From assembly GCA_014360055.1 (NCBI GenBank), contig JACIYH010000014.1:1-47817 (forward strand): 47,817 nucleotides of DNA. The letters are read 5' to 3'. Under the pieces are notes generated by a model, which was not told the DNA's origin, did no database searches, and saw nothing but the letters and a program-made list of their open reading frames with translations. Made by a program: the position numbers and the translations under genes. Positions 9,401 to 17,161 of the stretch are shown in pieces. The first letter of the stretch is position 1, and each line of letters starts with the position of its first letter. Source of the stretch: Bacillota bacterium (GTDB lineage: Bacteria; Bacillota; Sulfobacillia; JACIYH01).

Positions 9401-9983
9401 CCGGGAAGCCATCGTGCGGGGGGCCGCGGTGAGGTTGCGCCCCGTGCTGATGACCGCGCTGACCACCCTGCTGGGCCTCCTGCCCCTGGCTCTGGGGTGG
9501 GGTGAGGGTGGTGAACTGAATGCGCCCCTGGCGCGGGCGGTGGTGGGAGGCCTCACTACTTCCACCGTCCTGACCCTGCTGGTCATCCCCGTGGTCTACA
9601 GTGTGCTGGCGGGCTCCCTGCGCCGCCTGCCCACCGCCGAGCCGGCTCCGGAATCGGCCGGACCCCCGCCCGCACCCGAGCCTTCGGTGCCGCCCCCCGC
9701 GCCACCCGTCGCGCCGCCCCCCGCGCCGCCCGCAGCCCCGCCGGGCACGCTGGCCGCCGGGTCGCCCCCCGCGGCGCCCGGCACGCTGGCCGCCGAATCG
9801 CCCCCTGCGCCGGAGCCAGCGGCCGTGTCTCCCCCTTCGGTGTCCCCCGGCCAGCCCTCTGTGGGTCCGGTACCGGGTGATGGGCTGACCATGGAGGAGT
9901 TCTCACAACTGCTCGAGATCCTGGGCAAGCTATTCTTGCTCGTGTCGAAAAGGGGGAACCCTCCCCGGAGGCCCGGAGTCTAA
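6477..9983 (+). CDS. RND-family efflux transporter (HAE1/SwrC type)
   Basis: An inner-membrane proton-driven exporter of the AcrB/SwrC family, about 1168 residues. Visible are the first helix after SVRRPVATTM, the proton-relay helix GMLVDNAIVVIESV, the RND block ITASTLTTLAVFLPVVFVGG, and a duplicated second half ending GIVMVDYINQLRRQG, RLRPVLMTALTTLLGLLPLAL and STVLTLLVIPVVYS. Two additions are unusual: a Ser/Ala-rich insert of about 35 residues in the first porter loop (about 7235-7335) and a Pro/Ala-rich tail of about 110 residues ending in an amphipathic helix (EEFSQLLEILGKLFLLVS). GTG at 6477 follows GGGGGCGAGG; ATG at 6462 is the alternative. No membrane-fusion partner or outer-membrane channel is adjacent, as in Gram-positive SwrC-like pumps. 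Confidence 0.93.
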   Translation: MKLWEHSVRRPVATTMLVLAVILLGVVALTNLRLELLPRLNAPVVAAITSYPGASAREVSSLVTEPIEAAAATTPGVTDCRSISQEGVSVVILEFTWGTDMAEARANVAERVDQVNLPEGARRPFLVKFDPTLMPVMSLTVATEGDLGETTTFAREVLKPRLESIDGVAAVEVFGSSEPEVRVSLDPGDLERYGLTQEQVANVIRASNLDWPLGSVRQDGRELGVRLSGRLQDLDDLRDLVVGYQPVIAAPRTGAAGSASSAGVVPASSPQARQQAPGSARAVSPPALRPIRLGDVARVERAFAPSTSISRTGGNPSVELSIQKEGDANTVQVARRLREELDAIRRDYPEAKIFVAMDQARIIEMFLGTLRENLLIGGALAVLVLFLFLRHLASTFAIAVAIPFSVVATFVLLHFSGLTLNIMTLGGLALGVGMLVDNAIVVIESVFRHLERGEDPRRAAVTGTSEVAMAITASTLTTLAVFLPVVFVGGITGHLFRELAVTVSFALASSLVVAVTLVPAMAAHLFRMRGRRSRAREGAYARTLRWCLRHRLLIIAVVLLALGGAGYLATHIGTEFLPVTDEGAFSIDIAMPAGTDLGATSAKAAEVERILDGFPEVDLYTTTVGAGEGFGVVARGVTGGTSVAQILVNLVPEEERDATTAQVMERVRERVQAIRGPAQITFNLQSFASGASGMAWNSLQVYVKSLDPALLPDAADRVVAALRDVEGLRNLACNLEEAKPELEVTVDRDKALARGLTPAQVAMAVSNAVEGQTVTRVEFDSRSLPVRVCQDFGEFPAPRDVESLRIPTASGQVVRLGDVATLTEARGPVSVTRAGQRPSALITAQVEGRDLGSATADVRTALDGLDLPPGVTVEIGGASAMMEEGFAGLNLALALSVVLVYMVMATQFESLLHPLVIMFTLPLAFVGVVLTLYLTGTSLGITAYIGGIVLAGIVVNNGIVMVDYINQLRRQGLETREAIVRGAAVRLRPVLMTALTTLLGLLPLALGWGEGGELNAPLARAVVGGLTTSTVLTLLVIPVVYSVLAGSLRRLPTAEPAPESAGPPPAPEPSVPPPAPPVAPPPAPPAAPPGTLAAGSPPAAPGTLAAESPPAPEPAAVSPPSVSPGQPSVGPVPGDGLTMEEFSQLLEILGKLFLLVSKRGNPPRRPGV

Positions 9984-10017
9984 AGTACTAGACTTGTGGT
10001 TGGGGTGGGACGCCACG

Positions 10018-11358
10018 GTGCTGCGGGCAGCGCGATTGCTTCTGGTGGCCTTGTTGGGCGTTCTGATTGGGGCCCTCGGACAGGCGCGGGTGGCGGGCGC
10101 CCAGGCTGCCGAAGCACGCCTGGTCTACCTGGCATTCCCGCGGGGCCATCCGGTCTGGCTGTTGCCGGTGAGGGTACTGGTCGTTGAGGGTGCCAGCCCC
10201 TACCGGGACGTGCTGGACTTGCTCTGCCGCGGTACGGGGACTCCCGACACCGTGGTGGGTTCTGTCCTCCCCCGCGGCAGCCGGGTGGAACGGCTCAGCG
10301 TGGCCGGGGGGACGGCGACCGTCGACCTGAAGCCGGGCAGGCCCGAGCCCCGGGGGCGGGCGGCCGAGCTGGCAGTCCAGGCCATCGCCCATACCCTCTG
10401 CCAGTTCCCCGAGATCGAAAGGGTGCTGGTGAGGGTGGACGGGCATCCCACCGGGGGGGCGGTGGAGCCCGATGCAGGGGTGCTCTTCTCTGGATTCCCT
10501 GACCTGGATGACGATCCCCGGGGCGGGCCCGTACTGGCCCTTGCCCTCCGGGGGGTGTTCAGCGGGTACCCGGACGGGAGTTTCCGCCCCGCCCAGCCGG
10601 TGAGCAGGGCGGAAGCCGTGAAATCGCTCGTAGAGGCCCTGGCGGTGTGGCGGCTGCCACTGGGGGCTGCGGCGACGGTCACGGAATCGGCCTGGTTTTC
10701 CGATGTGCCCGCCGGCCATTGGGTCCTTCCCTATCTGCGGGAGGCAGTGCGGAAGGGGATTGTGCCGGAGCCGCGTACCGGCGAAGACTTCCGACCCGAT
10801 GCCCCCCTGGATGGTGTCACCCTGGTGGACTGGCTCTACCGCGCAACCGGGGCGGTGGATGCGGAGGGGCAACCTGCAGGCGGCCCCGGGGGGGCCCGGA
10901 AGGTTCTATCGCCCGGGGAAGCAGAGGCCTGGCTGGTCTCGCGGGGCATCCTCGGCCATCGTGAGGGTTCGTGGGCGGCGTGCCGGGAGATCTCCCGCGT
11001 GGAGTGGGCCGCCGTACTGGCGGGTGCGCTGCGCCTGGGCGGACCCGACCTCTACCTGGCCACCCCCGTCGCCCAGCAAAGCCTGGAAGGTGAGGTGGTG
11101 GTGGCCGGCGCGGTGCGCTGGCCGGACGGGGTGGTGACCCTGGGGGTGCTGGACTCCCGGGGACGGGAACTGGCGGTGCGGCAGGCGCTACTGTGCTCTC
11201 CGGCGGAGGAGGGTGAGGGATGGGGCTGGTTTGCCGAATGGCTGCATTTCCCCCGGCCCCTCACCTCCAGTGCGGGAATCATTCGCATCACACATCAGCC
11301 TCCCGAGGGCGGGGATGCGGCAGGAGTGACCATGCGCATCCCCGTATTCATCCGTTAG
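10018..11358 (+). CDS. GerMN - SLH - Gmad2 surface protein
   Basis: About 446 residues, exported. A signal peptide (VLRAARLLLVALLGVLIGAL then AGAQA) is followed by a GerMN domain (about residues 35-145: VYLAFPRGHPVWLLPVRVLV, GGTATVDL, AIAHTLCQFPEIERVLVRVDG), an S-layer-homology region (GVFSGYPDGSFRPAQPVSRAEAVKS; WFSDVPAGHWVLPYLREAVRKG) and a C-terminal Gmad2-like Ig domain (SLEGEVVVAGAVR to the end). GerMN and Gmad2 domains occur in spore-germination lipoproteins, and SLH domains bind secondary wall polymers, so this is probably a cell-wall-anchored protein. GTG at 10018 fits the signal peptide and a GGGGTGGG site; TTG at 9994 is possible. It lies 34 bp after the RND gene. Confidence 0.82.
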   Translation: MLRAARLLLVALLGVLIGALGQARVAGAQAAEARLVYLAFPRGHPVWLLPVRVLVVEGASPYRDVLDLLCRGTGTPDTVVGSVLPRGSRVERLSVAGGTATVDLKPGRPEPRGRAAELAVQAIAHTLCQFPEIERVLVRVDGHPTGGAVEPDAGVLFSGFPDLDDDPRGGPVLALALRGVFSGYPDGSFRPAQPVSRAEAVKSLVEALAVWRLPLGAAATVTESAWFSDVPAGHWVLPYLREAVRKGIVPEPRTGEDFRPDAPLDGVTLVDWLYRATGAVDAEGQPAGGPGGARKVLSPGEAEAWLVSRGILGHREGSWAACREISRVEWAAVLAGALRLGGPDLYLATPVAQQSLEGEVVVAGAVRWPDGVVTLGVLDSRGRELAVRQALLCSPAEEGEGWGWFAEWLHFPRPLTSSAGIIRITHQPPEGGDAAGVTMRIPVFIR

Positions 11359-11380
11359 TCGTGCGAAGGGAGGCACGGCG

Positions 11381-12723
11381 GTGGGGGGCTGGTGTGGTCG
11401 CCTGCTCCGGGTGGACCTCACCCGGGGCAGTGTGCGCGTAGAAGGCCTTGAGGAGAAGGTGCTGCGGAGATTCCTGGGAGGCCGGGGGCTGGCCACCTAC
11501 CTGCTCTGGCGGGAGGTGCCGGGTCGGGCCGATCCCCTGGGACCCGAGAATGTGCTGGTCTTCGCCCCGGGCGTGCTCACGGGCGTGCCTGCGCCCGGAT
11601 GCGGCCGCAATGGCGTGGCGGCGTTGAGCCCCCTCACCGGCCGCCTGGGGAGTGCAGAGGCCGGCGGCTTCTGGGGGGCGGAACTGAAGCGGGCCGGCTT
11701 CGATGCCCTGGTGGTAGAAGGACGGTCGCCCTACCCCGTGTACCTGTGGGTGCACGAGGGTGGGGCGGAGATCAGGGATGCCCGCCACCTGCGGGGTCTT
11801 CCCACCGGTGAGGTGGAGTCCCGCCTGCGCGAGGAGTTGGGGGACCGCATCCGGGTGTGCGACGATCTGGCGGCGGTGTGCAAGGCCAACGAGATCTGCG
11901 CCGCCCAGGGTCTGGACAGCATCTCCACCGGGGTGACGGTGGCCTTCGCCATGGAAGGTGCCGAGCGGGGGGTGTGGGAGGGGTGGCCCGACGCCCGTGT
12001 TCCCCGTTTCGGCGATGCCGCGGGCATGGTGGAACTGGTGGGCAGGATCGCCGCCCGGGAGGGCATCGGTGACCTGCTGGCCGAGGGGGCCCTGAGGGCG
12101 GCCCGCTTCCTGGGGCGGGGCTCCGAGGCCTGGGCGGTGCAGGTGAAGGGGCAGGAGGTGCCCATGCACGAGCCGCGGCTGAAGCACGCCCTGGGATTGG
12201 GCTACGCCGTCTCACCCACGGGAGCCGACCACTGCCACAACCTGCACGATACCGCCTGGGTGAAGGACGGATCCTCCTCGGTCAGGGACGCTGGCGTCCT
12301 GGGGCTGACGGGGCCCCTTCCCCTGCACGATCTCGGCCCCGATAAGGTGCGACTCTTCACATACGTGACCAACTGGCGCCACTTTCAGGATTCGGCGGTG
12401 GTCTGCTACTTCGTCCCCTGGACCTACCACCAGTTGGTAGAGTTGGTGCGGGCAGTGACCGGCTGGAACACCTCCCTGTTTGAGTTGTTGAAGGTGGGAG
12501 AGAGGGTCGCCACCCTGGCCCGCCTGTTCAATATCAAGCAGGGCTGGACGAAGACGAGCTGCACCCCCGGTTCTACGAGCCCTTCGCTGAGGGCCCGCTG
12601 CAGGGGGTCAGCGTGCCCCGGGAGGAGTTGCTGCGCGCACGGCGCCTCTATTACGGCATGATGGGCTGGGACCCCGGGACGGGTGTCCCCACCGAGGCCA
12701 AACTGGCCGAACTGGGCCTCTGA
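11381..12723 (+). pseudogene. aldehyde:ferredoxin oxidoreductase remnant
   Basis: Tungsten-pterin aldehyde:ferredoxin oxidoreductases are about 600 residues; this locus has two lesions. The N-terminal domain is intact (GWCGRLLRVDLTRGSV, FLGGRGLATYLL, VFAPGVLTG, GRNGVAALSP) to about 11857. It then jumps directly to the DDLAAVCKANEIC and GLDSISTGVTVAFAMEG block. About 130-140 residues are missing, including the CxxCxxxC cluster-binding motif. Near 12541-12546 the frame is lost; the family C-terminus (DEDELHPRFYEPFAEGPLQG to YYGMMGWDPGTGVPTEAKL) continues one frame over and ends at TGA 12721-12723. GTG at 11381 has a good AGGGAGG site. The product cannot bind its cluster normally. Assembly error is the alternative explanation. 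Confidence 0.85.
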
Positions 12724-12760
12724 CGCCCCGGCACTGCGGGCGCGCAGGCGCGCTGCCGGG

Positions 12761-12779
12761 CCGGCCCGAAGTGGGCCGG
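12761..12779. terminator. possible bidirectional hairpin between convergent genes
   Basis: CCGGCCC, a five-base loop GAAGT, then GGGCCGG gives a perfect 7-bp stem in the 126-bp gap between the oxidoreductase remnant and the convergent kinase-GH4 gene. There is no T-run on either side, so intrinsic termination is uncertain. Confidence 0.3.
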
Positions 12780-12849
12780 GCTGTGCGCCACGCTGCTGGC
12801 CGGGTTCTCGGCCGTAACTGAGCAGGGGCGGCTGTGGCGGCGCGTTTCG

Positions 12850-15276
12850 TCAGGCGCGGAGGCCGGGCGGCAGGTAGGCGGCGTGCGCCTCCACCAGCCT
12901 TTCCAGCAACTGGCGGGCAACCCCGGCCGAAGGAACCAGGGGATGGGAGGCGAGGGCCAGGTAGGCCAGAGGCCGCGATCCCCGGACGGCGGCCTCAATG
13001 GCCAGCAACTCGCAGTCTTTGACCGTACGCACCAGACCGGCCGTGCCGGGGGGCAGGGTGCCCCCGGAGGCCGCGGGGGTCAGGGTTCCCGCCGGGGCCG
13101 GGGTGATTTCACCGCGGTCCACGCGGCAGGTGAGTTCGGCCACCGTGTCGCCGGGCAACTCCGGTATCTTCCCTTGATGGGGCACCGAGACCACGTGCTC
13201 CCCCGGCCGGATGCCCGCCAGCGAGAGCATGAGCTCGACCGCCGCCAGGGAGTAGTAGGCGCCTCCCCTGCCGTCCAGTTTGGGAGGACGCCGCCGCAGG
13301 CCCGGATTGCGGTACATCTCCAGGAGGCGGGCTTCCAGCTCGATGACCTCTTCCGCACGGGTGCGCCCCGCGGCTTTCATGCGTGCCAGGACGCGGTCGG
13401 GATGGCAGTAGTAGCGCAGGTAGGGGTTGGGGATGGCCCCCCAGGCGGCGATGAGATCGGCGTCCACCTCCACCCGTTCCGCCACCTGGGAGAGGTGACC
13501 TGACAGGATGAGGGGAAGCAGTTCCCGGCCCTGCTCATCCCGCACACCCACAAACCACCCCAGGTGGTTCAGCCCCACGTAATCGACGCCCGGTCCCCGA
13601 TCCCCGGTGCCGGCCGCGCCCGTCTCGAGCAGGGCGGCGGCCAGGGCCTTCCTCATGGCGATGGGCACGTTACAGAGTCCCACGGCGCGCACGTCGGCGT
13701 GGCGGTAAAGGCCCTCGGTGATCAGCCCGGAGGGGTTGGTAAAGTTGATGAGCCAAGCCTCCGGGCACAGGCGCTCCATCCGGCGGGCGATGTCCAGCAC
13801 CACGGGCACCGTACGCAGGGCACAGGAGATGCCGCCGGCCCCCACCGTTTCCTGCCCGATGCAGCCCAGTTCCAGGGGGATGCGCTCGTCCAGCAGGCGG
13901 GCGGGCAGGCCCCCCACCCTGATCTGCACCACCACGTAATCCGCGCCCCGCAGTGCCTCATCGAGGTCCCCCGAGAGGCACAGTGCCTTCCCCAGTCCGG
14001 CGTCCTCCAGCATGCGCCCGGCCAGCCCGCCCACGGCTTCCAGCCGCGCCGGGTCGATGTCCATGAGCACCAGTTCCCGCAAGGGGAAGGCATCGCGGGC
14101 TTCGACCAGTCCGCTTACGAGTTCGGGAGTATACGTGCTCCCCCCGCCCACCACGGTCACCTTCAGCCCGCGGTCCGGCCGCGGCCCCGGCAGCACGGCT
14201 TCGCGCCGCTCGGCCACCGGCCCCGGCAGCACGGCTGCGCTTCCCTCCGGCAGCGGTCCCCTGGGTGCCTCGTCGGGGGGCGGGGCTGCCTCGGCTGTCT
14301 GCCAGGAGGCGCGCAGGGTGGCGGCTACTTCGTCGTCGACGGTGACCCCCGCCAGTTCCAGCGCCCCCACCACTGCGCCCAGTACCGGTTCCGTGTCCAG
14401 GACCGTCACTTCCGCCTGCGGGTAGGCGCCTGTCACCCCTGCGGTCACCAGCGGGGCGAGCAAACGGCCCGGATCACCCTGGAGCAGCGCCCCCGCCAGC
14501 ACCACCGGTATGCGTGGCAAGCTGTTAAGGCCGGCGCGGGCGATGGCCACCCTGGCCGCCAGCCCCATTTCCTCCGCCGAGCGCTGCAGGAGCTCGAGGG
14601 CCACGGCGTCACCCTGAGCGGCTGCCTGGAAGGCGAGGGGGGCCAGTTCCGCCGGGTGCAGCGGCCGGGGGGCATCCGGGTACATCATGGCGGCCAGGTC
14701 GGAGGGATCCTCCACTCCGAACTGCTCCCGCATGAGGTCCAGCAGCACGGTGGCCGGCCCCCTGCCGTCATAAGCGCGGGTGGCGGCCCGGATCACCTCG
14801 GCGCCGATCTGCCCCGCGCCTGCGAAGTCTCCGAAGATGTATCCCAGCCCGCCCACCTGCAGGCGGGTCCCCTCGGGGGTAAACGCCAGGCAGTTGAAGC
14901 CCGTCCCGCACACCACCACCACACCCAGCCGGCGCCGGGTGGCCGCCAGCAGGGCCACGGTGGCGTCGTTCTCCGTTTCCCAACGGGGAGCAGGGTTGAT
15001 GGGCTCTAAGAAAGAATGGATATACGAAAAGTCGCTGGGACGGTCGGCGCCCGCCATGCCGTAGTAAGCCGCCACCACCCGGGGAGGGTCGGCACCCGCG
15101 GCGACCAGTGCCCGCCGGATGGCGCGCTTCACCTCCCGGGGAGCCCCGGGGCCGTTCACCTGGAAGTTGCCGCAGCCGGCCCGGCCGCGGCCCCTGATGC
15201 GGCCGGTCAGGTCCGCCACTGCCGCCAGGGTCTTGGTTGCCCCGGCATCGACCCCCAGCACGAGATCCACCGGCAT
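12850..15276 (-). CDS. BadF/GlcNAc-kinase-like domain fused to GH4 phospho-glycosidase
   Basis: One 808-residue protein with two enzymes. Residues 1 to about 325 form an ASKHA sugar kinase of the BadF/N-acetylglucosamine kinase type: phosphate-1 loop GVDAGATKTLAAVAD, GMAGADRPSD, phosphate-2 VVVCGTGFN, and adenosine loop VVLAGALLQGD. A Pro/Ala-rich linker with a repeated AVLPGP follows. From about residue 372 it is a family 4 glycoside hydrolase: NAD-binding VTVVGGGSTYTPEL, acidic LMDID, INFTNPSG, the metal cysteine in GLCNVP, and YVGLNHLGWF with its histidine. GH4 enzymes use NAD+ and Mn2+ to cleave 6-phospho-glycosides, so kinase and hydrolase could act in series on one disaccharide. ATG at 15276 follows a G-rich ribosome site. 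No transporter is adjacent, and the substrate is unknown. Confidence 0.9.
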   Translation of the reverse strand: MPVDLVLGVDAGATKTLAAVADLTGRIRGRGRAGCGNFQVNGPGAPREVKRAIRRALVAAGADPPRVVAAYYGMAGADRPSDFSYIHSFLEPINPAPRWETENDATVALLAATRRRLGVVVVCGTGFNCLAFTPEGTRLQVGGLGYIFGDFAGAGQIGAEVIRAATRAYDGRGPATVLLDLMREQFGVEDPSDLAAMMYPDAPRPLHPAELAPLAFQAAAQGDAVALELLQRSAEEMGLAARVAIARAGLNSLPRIPVVLAGALLQGDPGRLLAPLVTAGVTGAYPQAEVTVLDTEPVLGAVVGALELAGVTVDDEVAATLRASWQTAEAAPPPDEAPRGPLPEGSAAVLPGPVAERREAVLPGPRPDRGLKVTVVGGGSTYTPELVSGLVEARDAFPLRELVLMDIDPARLEAVGGLAGRMLEDAGLGKALCLSGDLDEALRGADYVVVQIRVGGLPARLLDERIPLELGCIGQETVGAGGISCALRTVPVVLDIARRMERLCPEAWLINFTNPSGLITEGLYRHADVRAVGLCNVPIAMRKALAAALLETGAAGTGDRGPGVDYVGLNHLGWFVGVRDEQGRELLPLILSGHLSQVAERVEVDADLIAAWGAIPNPYLRYYCHPDRVLARMKAAGRTRAEEVIELEARLLEMYRNPGLRRRPPKLDGRGGAYYSLAAVELMLSLAGIRPGEHVVSVPHQGKIPELPGDTVAELTCRVDRGEITPAPAGTLTPAASGGTLPPGTAGLVRTVKDCELLAIEAAVRGSRPLAYLALASHPLVPSAGVARQLLERLVEAHAAYLPPGLRA

Positions 15277-15310
15277 CACCCCCGCCCCATGTCACGCGGT
15301 GTCCATCCCG

Positions 15311-15430
15311 GAGTTCGCCTCCGTCCCCGCGCGGTCCTTCCGCTCATCGTCTCCGTGCCCACAGTCCTTCCGGGCATCCGTGCCGACGCGGTGCTTCCGC
15401 GTAGTAGCTTCCGTACCCACACGGTACTTC
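15311..15430. repeat. imperfect repeats upstream of the flavin reductase gene
   Basis: Four imperfect copies of a unit resembling CCGTGCCCACACGGTCCTTC begin near 15321, 15353, 15378 and 15411, spaced 32, 25 and 33 bp. They fill the gap between the divergent kinase-GH4 and flavin reductase genes. CCGT and ACGG inside a unit can pair into small hairpins. Confidence 0.55.
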
Positions 15431-15470
15431 GGGCTGCGAAGGCAGCGATTTGTTGAGGGAGGTCGATACT

Positions 15471-16043
15471 TTGGCGGCAGGCAAAGTCGAACTGGAACCG
15501 GGTACCTGGCTTTTCCCCCTGCCGGTGGTGGTGGTTTCGGTGGGGGACATGCAGGACCACAACCTCATTACCCTGGCCTGGGTGGGTACCCTCTGTTCGC
15601 GCCCGCCCATGGTAGGGATTTCGGTGCGCCCTGATCGCTATTCTTACCGCATCATCGCCGACCGGGGCGAGTTTGTGGTGAATATCCCCCGTTCCGACCA
15701 GCTAGACCTGGCCGATTTCTGCGGCACCAGGTCGGGGCGGGAGTTGAATAAGTTCGCTGCCCTGGGGCTCACCCCGGTGCCCGCGGCCCGGGTGGCGGCT
15801 CCTCTGGTGGGCGAGTTTCCGGTGAACATCGAGTGCCGGGTGGAGCAACGGGTCCCCCTGGGTAGCCATGAGCTCTTCGTGGGAAGGGTGCTGGCCGTGC
15901 ATGCGGCCCCGGAGGTGGTGCTGGACGGCAGCATCGATCCCCGCCGGGTGAATCCACCGGTGTACGCCCTGGAAAGATACTACGCCTTCGGTGAGCAGGT
16001 CGGGGAGTACGGCTTCACGCGACGGCCGCGACCCGCACGATGA
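15471..16043 (+). CDS. flavin reductase family protein (FMN split-barrel)
   Basis: A 190-residue protein of the flavin reductase-like FMN-binding split-barrel fold. Typical strands are PLPVVVVSVGD, NLITLAWVGTLCSRPPMVGI, SVRPDRYSYRII, GEFVVNIP and the DFCGTRSGRELNKFA segment, followed by IECRVEQRVPLGSHELFVGR. Such proteins bind FMN and pass electrons from NAD(P)H or act as FMN-dependent oxidoreductases; the partner is not evident here. TTG at 15471 was chosen because GAGGGAGG lies eight bases upstream; in-frame TTG codons at 15450 and 15453 would overlap that site. Its stop overlaps the ATG of sfsA (ATGA). Confidence 0.87.
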   Translation: MAAGKVELEPGTWLFPLPVVVVSVGDMQDHNLITLAWVGTLCSRPPMVGISVRPDRYSYRIIADRGEFVVNIPRSDQLDLADFCGTRSGRELNKFAALGLTPVPAARVAAPLVGEFPVNIECRVEQRVPLGSHELFVGRVLAVHAAPEVVLDGSIDPRRVNPPVYALERYYAFGEQVGEYGFTRRPRPAR

Positions 16044-16807
16044 GGTTTCCCCGCCGGCTGCGCCGCGCCCGGCTGATCGCCCGTACTTCTCGCTTCTCTG
16101 CCCTGGTGGATACCGCCGGTTGCCACCTGCCGGTGCACGTGCCCAATAGCGGACGGCTCACGGAACTGCTGGTCCCCGGTGCCCGCGTCTGGCTGGCACC
16201 TCCAGGGTGGCTGCGGCCAGGCGGTGTGGCTGAGGATGGTCACCCCACGGACGAAAGGCGTACGGCGGCCGACCTGCTCCTCGTGGAGTTGTCCCACGGG
16301 CTGGTGTGCGTGGACGCCCGCGTGCCGCCCCTGCTGGTGGCGGAGGCGGTCCGGCACTCGGGGTGGTACGGTTTGCCCCCCGGGGAAGCGGTCAGGGAGC
16401 CCTCCTGGGAACGGCAGGGCTCGGAGCAGGGACTCCGCGACGGCAGGCCTTTGCCCCGAAACCGCTCTCGCCGTGGGCGGTTCGACCTGTCGCTGGGGGG
16501 TTGGATGGTAGAGTGTAAGTCCGTGACCATGGTGCGCGGGGGCACCGCCCTTTTCCCCGACGCACCCACGGAACGGGGGCGCCGCCACCTCGAGGAACTG
16601 GCGCGGATCGGGAAACAGGCGGCGGTGGTATTCGTCGTCCAGCGAAGCGATGCCATCTGTTTTGCACCCAACCGGGAGGCTGATCCTGCCTTCGCTAACG
16701 CCCTGGAGGCAGCGGCCCGGCAGGGCGTGCTCGTCCTGGCGGGCAAATGCCACGTTTCCCTTCATGAGATCTTCCTGGAGACAGCGCTACCCGTCCTCCT
16801 CCGCTGA
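16040..16807 (+). CDS. sfsA: SfsA family protein
   Basis: A 255-residue member of the SfsA (sugar fermentation stimulation) family, OB-fold plus PD-(D/E)XK-like nuclease fold, with nucleic-acid binding reported in E. coli. Signature segments are HVPNSGRLTELLVPGARVWL, LLLVELSHGLVCVDAR, the core FDLSLGGWMVECKSV, TALFPDAPTERGRRHLEEL and VVFVVQRSDAICFAPN. The acidic residue pattern D...EcK of the nuclease-like fold is kept. The ATG overlaps the upstream stop, so the two genes are probably cotranscribed. A stretch of about 30 residues (roughly 16390-16475) is longer and more Arg-rich than in most relatives. Confidence 0.93.
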   Translation: MRFPRRLRRARLIARTSRFSALVDTAGCHLPVHVPNSGRLTELLVPGARVWLAPPGWLRPGGVAEDGHPTDERRTAADLLLVELSHGLVCVDARVPPLLVAEAVRHSGWYGLPPGEAVREPSWERQGSEQGLRDGRPLPRNRSRRGRFDLSLGGWMVECKSVTMVRGGTALFPDAPTERGRRHLEELARIGKQAAVVFVVQRSDAICFAPNREADPAFANALEAAARQGVLVLAGKCHVSLHEIFLETALPVLLR

Positions 16808-17046
16808 GGAGACGCTGCACCCGGAGAGGCCGATCTGCCGTGGCGGCGGGCTCTGCGCAGTGGCGCGGGGGCTGTCTGCGACGAACCTTCTGCATTAGGC
16901 GGCGACCCTCTCTGCGGTAGTATCAATCGGTTGACGGTCCGCAGCCTTCTGGGGGTGTCACAGTCCTGACCATCCCGGGGGGATCAGTACCAGTACGGTG
17001 ACACTGGTGACGGCGGAGGGCCCCGGGTGGTCACGCGGACGCGGTG
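16808..17046. other. intergenic region, no gene seen
   Basis: This gap has no convincing reading frame. It contains a 7-bp inverted repeat (GTGTCAC near 16954 and GTGACAC near 16999), which could form a long-loop hairpin or bind a protein. A TTGACG at about 16932 has no matching -10 box. Confidence 0.4.
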
Positions 17047-17157
17047 ATGGTTTACTTAAAACAGGCATTAGGCGGGTTATGTCCCAGCGGAGGGGAGTCC
17101 GGCGAGGCGCCGTCGGTGCTGGACGCCTGGGAATCGGTGCACGGTCAAGAGGCGTGA
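17047..17157 (+). pseudogene. possible frameshifted N-terminus of the HTH-nuclease gene
   Basis: A 36-codon frame from ATG 17047 ends in VLDAWESVHGQEA and stops at 17155-17157. The next frame then reads RDLMKALGVRSLTTVRSYL. Joined, these give the usual spacing of a LexA-type winged helix (a first helix, a short turn, then RDLxKALG). A one-base loss near 17153 would explain the split. Confidence 0.35.
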
Positions 17158-17161
17158 CCTG

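Noticed and set aside
14150-14300. Kinase and GH4 as two separate genes
   Set aside because: The frame is open across the linker, with no stop and no convincing ribosome site before the GH4 part.
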